A DNA stretch of 64,000 nucleotides, taken from positions 62,001 to 126,000 of the forward strand of contig JAMDHS010000004.1 in the NCBI GenBank assembly GCA_029717555.1, read 5' to 3'. The notes below the pieces were generated by a model. That model was not told the origin of the DNA. It saw only the letters and a program-made list of their open reading frames with translations, and searched no databases. The translations under genes and the position numbers were made by a program. Positions within the stretch are counted from its first letter, which is position 1, and each line of letters opens with the position of its first letter. Positions 32,077-42,286 of the stretch are shown here, one piece after another. Source of the DNA: Peribolospora baueri. Taxonomy: Eukaryota > Basidiomycota > Peribolosporomycetes > Peribolosporales > Peribolosporaceae.

Positions 32077-34596
32077 ATGCTCCCATACTCTCTCAGTCGG
32101 CGTTCGTCGGCTCCTTTCCGCCGTTTTCTCCATTTCCCGAGCCCTGCGCCGGCGATCCGGGGTGCCCATGCCGTCTCTGCCCCCTCGGGGACGGGACATC
32201 AGCATCGTCGGTTCGACCGGCTTGAGCCGTCCAAGGAGACCCAAGAGCCGACCGCCCATGTTACATCGACTTCGAAGTCCCCTCTTAGTCAACACGTCAT
32301 TCGCTCCCAGACCGACCTCCTTAAAGAGATCAACCGCCTCCTGCGCGCCGGCCGCGTCGTCCCCGCCCTTGACGTCTTCAAGGCCTTCGTCAACACCCCC
32401 GCTCGCGCAGGCTGTCCCCCCAACCCACAACTTTACGAGTGGGTCCTCAAGACGTTTGCGGAGCTTAGGAGGAGGCCGAATTTCCAACCTTCCGCATTTA
32501 GCCTTGCGACGGCCTGGACGCGGGATGGCGTGGGAGCCAAGCCCACGTTTCTCGGCGAATGGACTTTCGAGGCGAACGCGAGCGACTCGGATGCAACGCT
32601 CACGGTTACGAAGACCACTCCAGCTCTCTCCATTGAAGAGAGCGCCGGCTCTACCGTTGAAGACAACGCCGACATCCAGGATTTGGTGGGCCCACCTCAT
32701 CCTGTAGTCGCCGCACATGACCTCGCCTCCTGCGTCACTGAGCTGTGGGACATGCTCCGCGAAGCCGGATACAAGCCCTCTTCGCGAGCCACTAATTTCG
32801 TGCTTTCCGTCATCGGCCCTCTGATCACTCCCGACGGTCTCGTTGGGGCTTCCCAGAAGGCGCTCGAGGCCAGCGAGGAACAAGTCAGCGAGCACCTGCT
32901 AGCTACCATCGTCGTCCTGCTCGGGCGAGCGGGCCGAGCCGGCATGGCGGAGAAACTCGTGATGGACTGGTCGATGCAGACGAGTTCGTCGCACTCAGGC
33001 GAAAGCGCGAAGCTGTCTCTGAGCATGGATGAAGTGCAGCCAAACGACGACGGCGGCGTCGCAGACACCCCCAAACGGATCCCGTCAGATATTTGTACCG
33101 CGCTCATCCGCGCCTACGCCATCTCGGGAGATTTGGCATCTGCGCGCAGGTGGCTGTTCAAATGGAGGTCTTGGTACATTCTCTCCGTGAACAACAGTTC
33201 CTGGATGATTCCTCCGCAAGAGCTCTCTACTCGCCAGCGCTGTGCGCCCTATCTCACCGTAATCGCCGCTTTTGACGCCTTGGGCTCGGCCCGCTCGTCT
33301 GCCCGTCAGATCTACGAAGTCCTCGGCCTGCTCGAGAAAGATCGCGTGCTCCCCACGCTCGAGCTCCTCAACGTTGTCCTTGACTTCGAGGTGCGCAGAC
33401 ATAGGTTCGACTCGGCCGAGAAGATATTCAATCGAATGATGTGCATGGGATCGGAGCAAAGCGCAGCTGATCGGTTTACTAGACGGACCCCGCGGAAGCG
33501 TGGATGGAAGGGCAGGGGAAATCCCGGGGACGGCATTGCCGCGCTCATTCCGGACGCGTACACTTTCGCCACGCTGTTTCGCATGCACGAACTCAGAGGA
33601 CGAAGACCATATCGAAAGCACGAGTTACGAGATACGACGGCCGGGTCGCCACCCGCACACGCGCCCTCTTCGTCATCAGGCGGTCCCGCCACGGAGCCAG
33701 GATCATCAGCGCCGGCCAGCTGGGTGCCAGACATTTCCACTCCTCGGTCCGTCCTCCGCTTGCTTCTCTCCACGGTCCCGCCACCGTCGATGGTCTTTAC
33801 GCATCGCGCAAGGACTAAGCTATCCCCAAGTCGCAGTCCGCTGAATACGTCGGTCATCAACGCCTCCCTCTCCGCCTTTCTCGCCCACGACGATTTCGCA
33901 GGCGCCCTTTTCGCTCTCACACTGTTTGAGCGCTTGCGCTGGCCCGGCGTGCGATTTGATGAGGGGACGCATTTTGCCGTCGTCGAGGGCGTCGTTGAAG
34001 CTTGGGGTCGGAAGGCGGAGCGAGAATTCGATGCGGACGAAGCGTTGGCAGACGACGCCGCGATAGTGGAGGGAAATAGGTCCAGAGGGAGGCCGTTCCG
34101 GAGCGCGACCGACCGACGACGAGAGCTGAGAACGGCGGTCGCGAAGCGCACGGAGGAGGTCGAGCAGGGCAAGTTGGAGCTGCTCTTGGCCATCCTCGAT
34201 AGTCGGCAGTCGCGGCGACGACGGACGGCAGGAGAGAATGTTACCACCGAACGGGGATTTCCTGACCGGTCTCCGACGCCTGGATTTCGTCGAGGATCGG
34301 CGGCGACGTTCCTTTCGTCTCATGGAGAAAACGGGACGTTACAAGACAAGCTGCGAGCCGAAGTGTTGGCCGACGTACGAAACACGTCGTACATGTTCTC
34401 CCTCCTGGAGCGTCTCGCTCTCAGACAGCTACAGATCCCTCCCGACCCGCGAGACGGAGACGTTGATGTCGAAGTTGCGGGCCGCGCTCAGAGGAACTTG
34501 GTCATGGAACAAGTGGCGAAGCAGGTGTTGCCTCCGGAGTGGCAGGAGTGGTGGTGGACGGGGGACGACGCTGCTGGGGCGCGGTGGAGCGCCTGA
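32077..34596 (+). CDS. Pentatricopeptide-repeat-like mitochondrial protein
   Basis: Single exon of 839 residues, unusual among these intron-rich neighbours. The start is the first in-frame ATG (32077). The N terminus MLPYSLSRRSSAPFRRFL is Arg/Ser-rich without acids, a good mitochondrial presequence. Helix-pair repeats with PPR character appear at DLLKEINRLLRAGRVVPALD, TALIRAYAISGDLASARRW, TLELLNVVLDFEVRRHRFDS followed by AEKIFNRMM, DAYTFATLF, and SVINASLSAFLAHDDFAGAL. Fungal PPR proteins bind organellar RNA for processing or translation; the target here is unknown. Between repeats are Ser/Gly-rich disordered inserts, as usual in basidiomycetes. The gene runs convergently into the F-box gene, with 156 bp between stop codons. 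Confidence 0.72.
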   Translation: MLPYSLSRRSSAPFRRFLHFPSPAPAIRGAHAVSAPSGTGHQHRRFDRLEPSKETQEPTAHVTSTSKSPLSQHVIRSQTDLLKEINRLLRAGRVVPALDVFKAFVNTPARAGCPPNPQLYEWVLKTFAELRRRPNFQPSAFSLATAWTRDGVGAKPTFLGEWTFEANASDSDATLTVTKTTPALSIEESAGSTVEDNADIQDLVGPPHPVVAAHDLASCVTELWDMLREAGYKPSSRATNFVLSVIGPLITPDGLVGASQKALEASEEQVSEHLLATIVVLLGRAGRAGMAEKLVMDWSMQTSSSHSGESAKLSLSMDEVQPNDDGGVADTPKRIPSDICTALIRAYAISGDLASARRWLFKWRSWYILSVNNSSWMIPPQELSTRQRCAPYLTVIAAFDALGSARSSARQIYEVLGLLEKDRVLPTLELLNVVLDFEVRRHRFDSAEKIFNRMMCMGSEQSAADRFTRRTPRKRGWKGRGNPGDGIAALIPDAYTFATLFRMHELRGRRPYRKHELRDTTAGSPPAHAPSSSSGGPATEPGSSAPASWVPDISTPRSVLRLLLSTVPPPSMVFTHRARTKLSPSRSPLNTSVINASLSAFLAHDDFAGALFALTLFERLRWPGVRFDEGTHFAVVEGVVEAWGRKAEREFDADEALADDAAIVEGNRSRGRPFRSATDRRRELRTAVAKRTEEVEQGKLELLLAILDSRQSRRRRTAGENVTTERGFPDRSPTPGFRRGSAATFLSSHGENGTLQDKLRAEVLADVRNTSYMFSLLERLALRQLQIPPDPRDGDVDVEVAGRAQRNLVMEQVAKQVLPPEWQEWWWTGDDAAGARWSA

Positions 34597-34752
34597 TGCC
34601 TGTTGATCGGTCCTGTTCTGTTCGTAGAGCTCGAGACTCTTTCATCGCATCTGTAAGATATGTGAAGCGAACATACGGCCAACACCGACGACGCTCCTTT
34701 CCTCACCCGAACCTAGGCCCGCTCTCAATGTGGAATGGAAACTGAGCTCTTC

Positions 34753-36361
34753 TCAAAAGCCGCCCCTCCAAAGCAGGACAGTAGCCCTCGGTCCACGCCA
34801 AGTGGCGCGCCCGCCTTCCCATCTCGACTCTTCCTCCTCGACAACGCTGGCCAATCTAGCGGCGCTGACGCTCACGCTGATGCACTCGAACGCGAGCTTC
34901 TGGCTCGGCGGTGGTGGAGGCGGGTAATTGGCGGAAAGGGGGTCATCCGGATTGGGATGTGAGGGACCGTCGTTCGTGCCGCCGTCGGCGGAATGGTCGT
35001 CGTCGCGCGGAGGAGGCGCGAGGCAGCGTATGAGGACGACGCACGAAGGTCCGTCGATCTCGAGCGTTCGCAGATGTCCTTCCGGTCGGCCTTCTTCGAC
35101 CTCTTTGCTCTCCACATCATGCGCAGCCTCCCGGACGCTTTGGCGTTCGGCATCCTCTGAAGCACACATTTCTTCGCGTTCCGGGAACCAGGCTTTAAAC
35201 ATCTGAAGTGAGGACGAGTCCAGAAACGGTCGCGCGTGGAAGCGGTTAGGGCAGGACATAAGCATCGGCAGCTTCGGCGCTCCTCTGAGCTCACTCTCTC
35301 CAATCCCTCAGCCACCCTAGTTTCCAATGCCACGGAAGTCTGCCAGAGGCTGAAGGAGACATCCCTCGCATCCTTGTTGGCGCTCCTGGTCCTCCCCCGT
35401 CTCAGGGACAGCTTGAGCAGCCAAGTCTCGAACGAGTCATACTCGTCGATGGAGCACTCGTAGCGCGCCGTGGGGAACCTTGCTTCGCTCGCTTTGCGTC
35501 GGTCTCTACCACGGGGCGGTGAGCCAGCCGTAGAGTGACCAGTGTTGAGCGTTGGGAAGGCGGTATTGGTGGCGTCCGTAGGCGGACTGGCTACATCGAA
35601 GCCTTCATGCCCGCGCTGAGCGGAAAATTGCTCAGTGACGTTCACAGCAGCCGAGCTTTCTGCACCGGAGCTTGCGCTCGCGTCTCCTGGAGCAACAGGT
35701 TCGATCCTCCTCTCAGTCGGCGGCCAAAATACGTTCAAAAATGGTCGCCATTCGGGCGCCTCTCCGGGCGCAGCGCGGGTGGGCCGCTCCGCATCGAAGA
35801 CAAAGTGAGCAAAAGTAGTGAATGCCGATGCCGGCGTCCAGGACTCTCCAGGAACTACCTCTGGCGCTTCGCCTCGTTCGGTGGTGGACGTCAGAGGGGA
35901 AGTCGAGTTGGAGGTAGAAAAATGGGAAAAGCGGAGACGGTGCTTCGAAGGGTTGGCATCGATCGGTCGGCGCGCTTCGAACTGGGTCGCGAGACACGAC
36001 GGGGAGGCAGTCGAAGGACATGTAGATATGGTCACAACGTCATAAAAGCGGACCTATATCAGCCCCGTAGGAGAGTTGAGGCTCTCCTCCATCGCGGACC
36101 TCTCTCACCCACCTGCAGGCCCACAGCTTGCCGGTCCGAAGCGTCGTTATCGGTGCCCACCCACGCAACGATACTGGACCGCACGCGCGAATCAACCAAG
36201 CGAGCCAGGCGCCTACAGGTTAGGGCTACGGTGCTGACAAGTACTTTGACGGGCAGGAACCCTATAATATGGAGAAGGAGCTCTGGGGGCAAATCCAGGA
36301 GGTCTAGCGGTGGCCGGAGCCCCTGACGGGCGAGCTCAAGTTCCGTGTCGTGCATGGCCAT
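34753..36361 (-). CDS. F-box domain protein
   Basis: Three exons on minus: 36361-36113, 36053-35295, 35202-34753; 485 residues, phases close. The start at 36361 lies in CCGCCATGG, a near-perfect context. The F-box is near the N terminus: LDLLDLPPELLLHIIGFLPV followed by LVSTVALTCRRLARLVDSRV. The remainder has no recognisable repeats; it contains FTTFAHFVFDAERP, EWRPFLNVFW and YDSFETWLLKLSLRRG, then a C terminus with LRTLEIDGPSCVVLIRCL. This is the layout of many fungal F-box proteins with a divergent substrate domain, and an SCF ubiquitin-ligase receptor role is inferred from the F-box alone. Convergent with the PPR gene. Confidence 0.72.
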
Positions 36362-37721
36362 GGCGGGGAGTAATTGGAACTTGGGAATGCCGAGCGTGAT
36401 ACATATGTAGCGGGTCAGCAACCTCGTCTAGCTTGATGGAGAGATAAAAAGGGGAGCACCGGATGGGACGAAAGGTGAGCTGGGCGACGACCATATGCGG
36501 AGCTCGATCACCTTTCGCTTATCATCTGCCGCAGCAGTGACGACGACGACTCGAAAAAGCTCGCCGCCTCCGCTGCCTCCCATCATGTCGCACAAGTCTG
36601 GTAACGAAGCGCGCGTGGCCTGCACCATCCCTTCACTTTCAAGTACGCTTCTCTTGGTTCCTGAGGTCGTCCTTGGTTATGACCGTCCGCTCGGGTCGGG
36701 TTGCAGCTGCATATGTAGGCACCGGGCGCTCGCTTCGGTAGCACTTCTGTTGACCCGTCCACATGGCATATCCGGGCCGGGAACGGAAGCTCTGGGCGAA
36801 GAGACTAAACAGTCAATACCGAAGCTCCAGCATTCCTGAACTTTGCACTATGTCCCTGGGCACTTGACTAGGCTGGTCAGGGATATCGATGGCAGTGACG
36901 AGCGCGCGCAGTTCCTGTACTCAGGAACACGTGTTCTCTGTCCGGCCCTTACCCGTCGCTTTCAGCCGCCGGCCCGACATGCGCGTTGTGTATGAAGGTC
37001 TTCGTGCACGTTCCTTCGTGGCGCAAGTGAACGGTTCCGGCCGTCCAGCAGAGAACGCTCCCGCAAATGGACCCGAGCAGCGAGGGCAATGCCATGCCTC
37101 GTGCTCACCTTCTCCGTCCAATTTCTCCCGTCCCCTTTGTAAACGAGGCGAAATGGTATACTGGCGCGCGTGATCTAGACGAGAAAGCGCTGACGCCGAC
37201 ACCGACCAACAGAGCGAAGGCGTGTCTTGCACGCTGTGCCGTGCGGTTCGTCGCTAGTCAGAGTCAATTGCAAATGCGGCGCGACTTACCCTTGTCCTGC
37301 TGAACTGTAGCTTTTCTCAGGAGGGTCGGGTGGCAAAAGGGTCAGGTTGCCACCCGACAATTCCGTTCTTTCATCCTTCAAAATTTTTCCCCCTTACACG
37401 TCGCTCAACCTACAAGGAATACGCCGCGAGCGAAGGGGAGACAACAGGTCCGCCAATCGGTTGAAGGGGGCGGAGAGAGAAGCGAGAGGGCGTGGGGTCA
37501 AGGCATGGCAGGGCGAGGCGAGGAAGGATCAAGGGTATCGACGTCCGCAAGATGGGGGAAACCGAGAATCGACGACATCGCGTCACATGCAAGAGTACAC
37601 GAACAAGAGGCCAAAGGAAGCATGGAGAACGGAGGTGTGAAAGCGGTGGAGGACGAGACGGCAAGAGGGGCAATCGCGCTGCGCCAGCGGGAGTCTCTCT
37701 GCGCAAGGAGGAAAGGGCCTT
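36362..37721. other. Intergenic, 1.36 kb
   Basis: Promoter side of the F-box gene and 3' side of the GAF-like gene. Several short open stretches on both strands lack start contexts, splice partners or motifs. Nothing supported. Confidence 0.4.
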
Positions 37722-39641
37722 TTAGGAATTTGACGAGCCAAACACATCTGAAGAGAGGGCGACACGGGATTGGGAAATCAGTCAGTCAAGCTCTGTCACA
37801 ACACAAAGCAGCTGAACAGAAGGGGGAAGCAAGGGACACTGACCGGCGGACCAGAGGGCCTTCTCCACGTGGCCTTTCGCCATGTCCACTTCGTGCACGC
37901 TGAACATTCGGCAGTCGTCGCACGTCAGCAGGACGAGAATGACCGCGTACTTTTGAGGTGCGATGGAGAGGAAGACGGCATTCTCATCAGCGAAAAAGAA
38001 GGATGACGGGCAGGCAGTCCTACGTCACACCGGCCAGCGCTGGCGCTAGACAGACATCGCAAGCTCACCTCTCGTCGCGCTGCCGAGAACTCCATGACGG
38101 GCAAGATGAAACCGGAAGCGATGGGCTCAAGTCCAAGGGTCGCATCCAATGCCTCTTGGAGCCGCGCCACGGGGTCGCCGCTGGGAAAGCCTGCGACACT
38201 CGTCCTCGGGCTGTCGCCCTTTTTGGCGCCCTTGACGACTTGTTTCTTGAGCTTCTTTGCCATGCTCGTGAACACCGCCGGGTTCTTATAGTACAGCCCT
38301 TTCTTGCTAGTCACGGAGCTCAGATGGACAGCGACGTCGAACTCGGGAATGCCGGGAGCGGTGCCGGAGTGGTTAGATCCGGACCAGGAGGAGGTGGTGG
38401 AGGAGGAGGGCGCGGAAGAGGACTGTGGAGAGAGCGGGAGAGTGTATCTCGATGTCCCGGAATCGCCTCCTGCTGCCGACCGCAAACCGGTGGTAGCGAG
38501 GAGCTTGATGCCAGTATAGTCTCTTTTCTGGGGATACGAAGGTCCGGCAGCAGGGCCGAGCTTGGACCGCTGAGACTCTGGGACGGTCTCAACCTGGAGG
38601 AGATAACCGATGTCGATGTCGAGTCTCTTGCGCAGGCTGTTCAAGCACATGTCCAGCTGGGACGGACCTTTGGAGGGGCCATCACGCGGCGATGCTCGGC
38701 TGCTGTCGCTGATGCTGCTCAGCCGCGACGGCCGAGTGGAAGCCAAGGAGGGTTTGAAAGAGGCGCGGTGCGAGCTTGCAGTGCTGCTCGTGGGAGACAT
38801 GGGCATGGGGATGGGAGAGTAGGAAGCGTGAACGGGAGCACGGCCTGCCGTCTTCTCCAGATTCACGTCGTCGTACGCCGTCCCGTCCTCGTCGTGCGAG
38901 ATGGCGAGGCCGACGATCGACATTCGAGGGTCGTCCTGAGCGAACGCGTACGGATGTTGCTCGGAGATCGACATTGCCGGGTCCATCAACGAACCAGATG
39001 ATGTAATGCGGTGCGCAGGCGGCGTCGGACTGCCGTTCCCCTTCGAATCCAGTGAGCCGCCGTTCAAAGGAGGAACGATGATGCCGAGCCCTGGGTTGGA
39101 GTGGCCGGGCGCCGCGGCCGTGGGCGTGGTAGAAGACTTCTTTGAGCTGAACCACCGCCCGAACTTCTTCTTTCCCTCCCCCTCGATCGCCGGCGACGGC
39201 GACGGCGCCGTCGGCTCTCCCGGCCTACCATTTGTAGACCTGTCCTCCTGCGCCGGAAGGTGGGGCCTCACTTCTTCCCGGACGGCAAAGTCGATCCCCC
39301 GAGGACCGTGATGGAGGAGCGCCTGAGAGAGGCCCCAGTCCTCGAAGGTCTGCTCGCCATCACGCCCGCCCCACGCGTCCGGAGAGATGAAAGACAAGGG
39401 AGACTCATAGAGCGGTTGAAGCTCGTCCTCTATCCGTCGGGTGGCCTGAGGGGGTGGGAGTGAGGGGCAGCAAAGGGAAGAGGACAATGAGCGTTGCGGA
39501 ACGAGTAGACAGGCGAGCGGGGAGATGGTGATGCCAATGCCAACCGAGAGGTATGTCCCATGCGCGGGGCATCCCGGAATGTGAGCGTGAACTCACCGTA
39601 GCCAGCGAAGGATCAATAACGGGAGTGCCGAGAGCCAACAT
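37722..39641 (-). CDS. Uncharacterised protein with GAF-like fold
   Basis: Four exons on minus: 39641-39597, 39445-38069, 37982-37844, 37747-37722; 528 residues, phases close. The N terminus (RRIEDELQPLYESPLSFI, DAWGGRDGEQTFEDWGL) looks folded. A disordered middle follows (KFGRWFSSKKSSTTP, SPIPMPMSPTSS). The C-terminal half reads LNSLRKRLDIDIGYLLQVE, TGIKLLATTGL, PEFDVAVHLSSV, SKKGLYYKNP, SGFILPVMEF and AVFLSIAPQKYAVILVLLT. That pattern resembles GAF-like domains of fungal proteins (small-molecule or light-sensing folds), judged by eye. No catalytic domain was seen, so a ligand-binding or scaffold role is possible but unproven. The last exon encodes only ADVFGSSNS. The third exon's acceptor (GATGAG) is weak. 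Confidence 0.68.
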
Positions 39642-41080
39642 GTTGGTCCAAGTCCGACGAGGACGACGAGGACGACGAGGTCGACGACGATGTTATGATG
39701 TTCACGACGATGATGGCGACGGCGACGACAATCAGCGAGTGGGAGGCCTCGATTCAGCGCGCGCTAGGCCAGGCGAAGTCGGAGTCGAAGGAAGGAACTT
39801 GGGTCGGGATGGAAGCAAAGTCCGGCAGGTGCCGTCTTGGGAAGGGGGAGACGGAGGAACGGAGTGAGCCAGGGATGCGGTTGCGGCTCGGAGGGCTGGG
39901 CGACGATTGGGTGATGAGTACTGAAGAACGGGACTGAAAGGATGGATGAACGGTTGTGTGTCGTTCAGTCACAAGAAGTGGGGTGGAAGGAAGGAGAAAG
40001 CCGACGGGAACCGGAACATGCGCACGGTCTGATCAACAACGCCGTAATGGCCGTGCCTGTCTAAGTATGTGGAACAGCAGCCGTTTGCGCCCGTATAGTA
40101 CAAATCCGGTTAGACGAGCGGGAAGAGGAGCTCGAGGCTGCATGTCCCCGAGCTCGTGGGCACAGGGCAGGGCCCCGATACAAAGCTGGATGGGTGGAGA
40201 GGAGGAACATCTCCCATCGATACGACACGGGGAGGGGGCCGGAGCGTGGCGGATGCGAAGGTGTCGGTCCCACTTGTTACGAGGCTGAAGGCAAGCAGGA
40301 ACAGCGCCACCCACCGACTGCGGGCGAGCGAGAGCGGCGAGCGCATAAGATGGCGGACCGAAAGAGAACGACGGGCGACTCGACGCCGGTTAGACCATGG
40401 CAAGCGTGAGAGAAGGTCCCCTCGGCTTGACGGTGGGCGAGTGAGACAACCGACGACGGCGACTGCGTAGCAGCCAATAGCAACGGAGTTCCCGGAAGAG
40501 GAAGAGCGGAAGGAAACCGCGACGGTCGCTTCCACGGTCCAGCGATCGAGCCTCTTGGGTGCCCATCCCGTGACCGAGCGGATACAGCTGAACGACCAGG
40601 GTGGTCCGCAAGCGTACTCTGGCTTGCAGGCCTGGCGTCGTCGTTGCATCGCAGGTGACCATTTTACGTCGGGAAGCGGGCAACAGTGAACAACGAGCGA
40701 CGAAAGCGAGAGCGCATGCAGGCATTGTCGAGAACATGATCTGTTGTCCATCTTAGGTACAGGAATTAATTAGGACGGCAGTCGCGTTCGACAACTAGTT
40801 AAGCGTGAGCGGGACGGACGCGCAGGGCACCCGGCTCAAATAGCCAGATTACATGGCTAGGACGCAGGTCATATAGCTCCTGTGGGTGTGCGCGTCGAAG
40901 GGTGGGCCCTCGTCTATCGAGCGAGGGCCGTGGGCACGTTCGCCATGTACGTGCGCAGGAGAGAGGAAAGGAGATGCGAGGCGAGGCGAGAGGGGAGAAG
41001 GTGTGACACACGCAAGATGGTCTAGGTTAGCATCTTCCGGATTGTGCTACCCTCGCACAGCCGCAGCACCTCCGCTGCTC
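39642..41080. other. Intergenic, upstream of GAF-like gene
   Basis: No supported gene. Contains GAC/GAG trinucleotide-rich DNA at about 39658-39700. Open stretches on both strands at 40110-40751 are Ser/Arg-rich with no motif and look like shadows of GC-rich sequence. Confidence 0.4.
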
Positions 41081-42240
41081 GGTCACCGCTCAATGTGTAG
41101 CGCAAGGCGGTATATGTGCATGTGTATGTGCGTTTGCCGAAGCGTGCGATGATCTTCATCGCAGGCAGGGGCATGCGCAACTCCGACAGAGGGTGGCTGA
41201 AACTGAACTGATCGACTCACTGATCCGCCGGGCCTACTTGATCTCCTCCGCGAGCCAAAGCTACAAGCGGGTCTCCCATGCTCGGCTAAGTACACCTGCA
41301 TCCGTCTCGGTTAGACCCGGTCCAGTTTGCTTGCAATCGCAACCATTGCCGTCTTCGCCAGGTTAACCACCTCCTCAGCCTTCGTTGCCGCCGGGGCCAA
41401 TAACGCGCTGGTTACGGTCACCGCCGTAGTCTCCTGTGCGTACGCACGAAAGCGTTCATCACCCGACCTCGTCGGCCTCATCTCCGCAACTCCACCGGCC
41501 GACCAGCCGGTATCCACTTCGCAGATCGCCAAGTGCGGGCGTTGCGAGCGTCCGACTACAGACAGGCCAGACCGACTGACAGCGCACCCTTCAGCCGCGG
41601 CACCGTCTTCCAAGAAGCGTGGATATTCTGATCCCCTGTCTCCAATCGTGCCGACGCAACGCAGCCGTCCACCTTCCAAATCGAGTCGACACGCGACCTG
41701 GGTGGGTTCGAGCTGCGACATTCTAGCGGCCTCACTACTACCTCCTCCGGTCGGAGCCGTCGAATCTCTCCGGGGTCGGCAAGCCACAACTGCGGCCGGA
41801 GGCGGCCCAAGCTCTCTTCGCTCGCTTACAGGACGTGTTTGCGCTTCCCTCCTCCCCCACCAGTCCTCGCACCACCGGCCAAGGTCAGCTTTCCTGTAAG
41901 CCGCTCAAGCCAGCGGAGTAGCCTCGGCTTGCTAGCAGCAATCGCCTCCGCTATCAGCTGTTGTCAGGTCACCTTCGCCCACAGTGCAGCAAGCAACGAC
42001 ATGCACCGATCGGCCGACGACTTGTTCCGTCCACTCCTCTCTCGGTCACAGGCCTGCCGAGACTACGGCTCGAAAAAGGCCCCGTCGTTGTCGTTCGTCG
42101 GCCCCCCGCTACAGTTCGCAGCCTTTCTGCTCCACCACCCTCCAACGTTGACTGCAACGCCCGCTTCGCAGCCTCGCCCTCGCGCGGTCTTAAGGGCGCC
42201 CGTCCTCCTTCTTCCCTCCCTTTTCCCCCCTCCCGTTCGG
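41081..42240. other. Unresolved coding-like region (strand uncertain)
   Basis: Several fragments read like protein but no complete model closes. On plus, ATG 41094 could splice at GTATAT to a block near 41164 (QRVAETELIDSLIRRAYLIS). On minus, 41787-41311 reads to a stop through an Ala/Val/Thr-rich helical end (AAVTKAEE-like), and 41950-41835 reads LIAEAIAASKPRLLRWLERL before a GTAAGC donor. The same DNA cannot be all of these. It may hold one intron-rich gene on either strand, or simply GC-rich promoter of the MFS gene. No family recognised. Confidence 0.25.
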
Positions 42241-42286
42241 ACGAGATAACGCCGCGGGCCAGTCGCTAGCCAGTTATACCGCCACC

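Noticed and set aside
35695-35715. GGTTCGATCCTCC resembling a tRNA B box
   Set aside because: Lies inside the coding sequence of the F-box gene on the opposite strand; no cloverleaf.
40110-40751. 213-codon open frame on minus
   Set aside because: Ser/Arg/Cys-rich with no motif, no good splice sites and an equally open plus strand.
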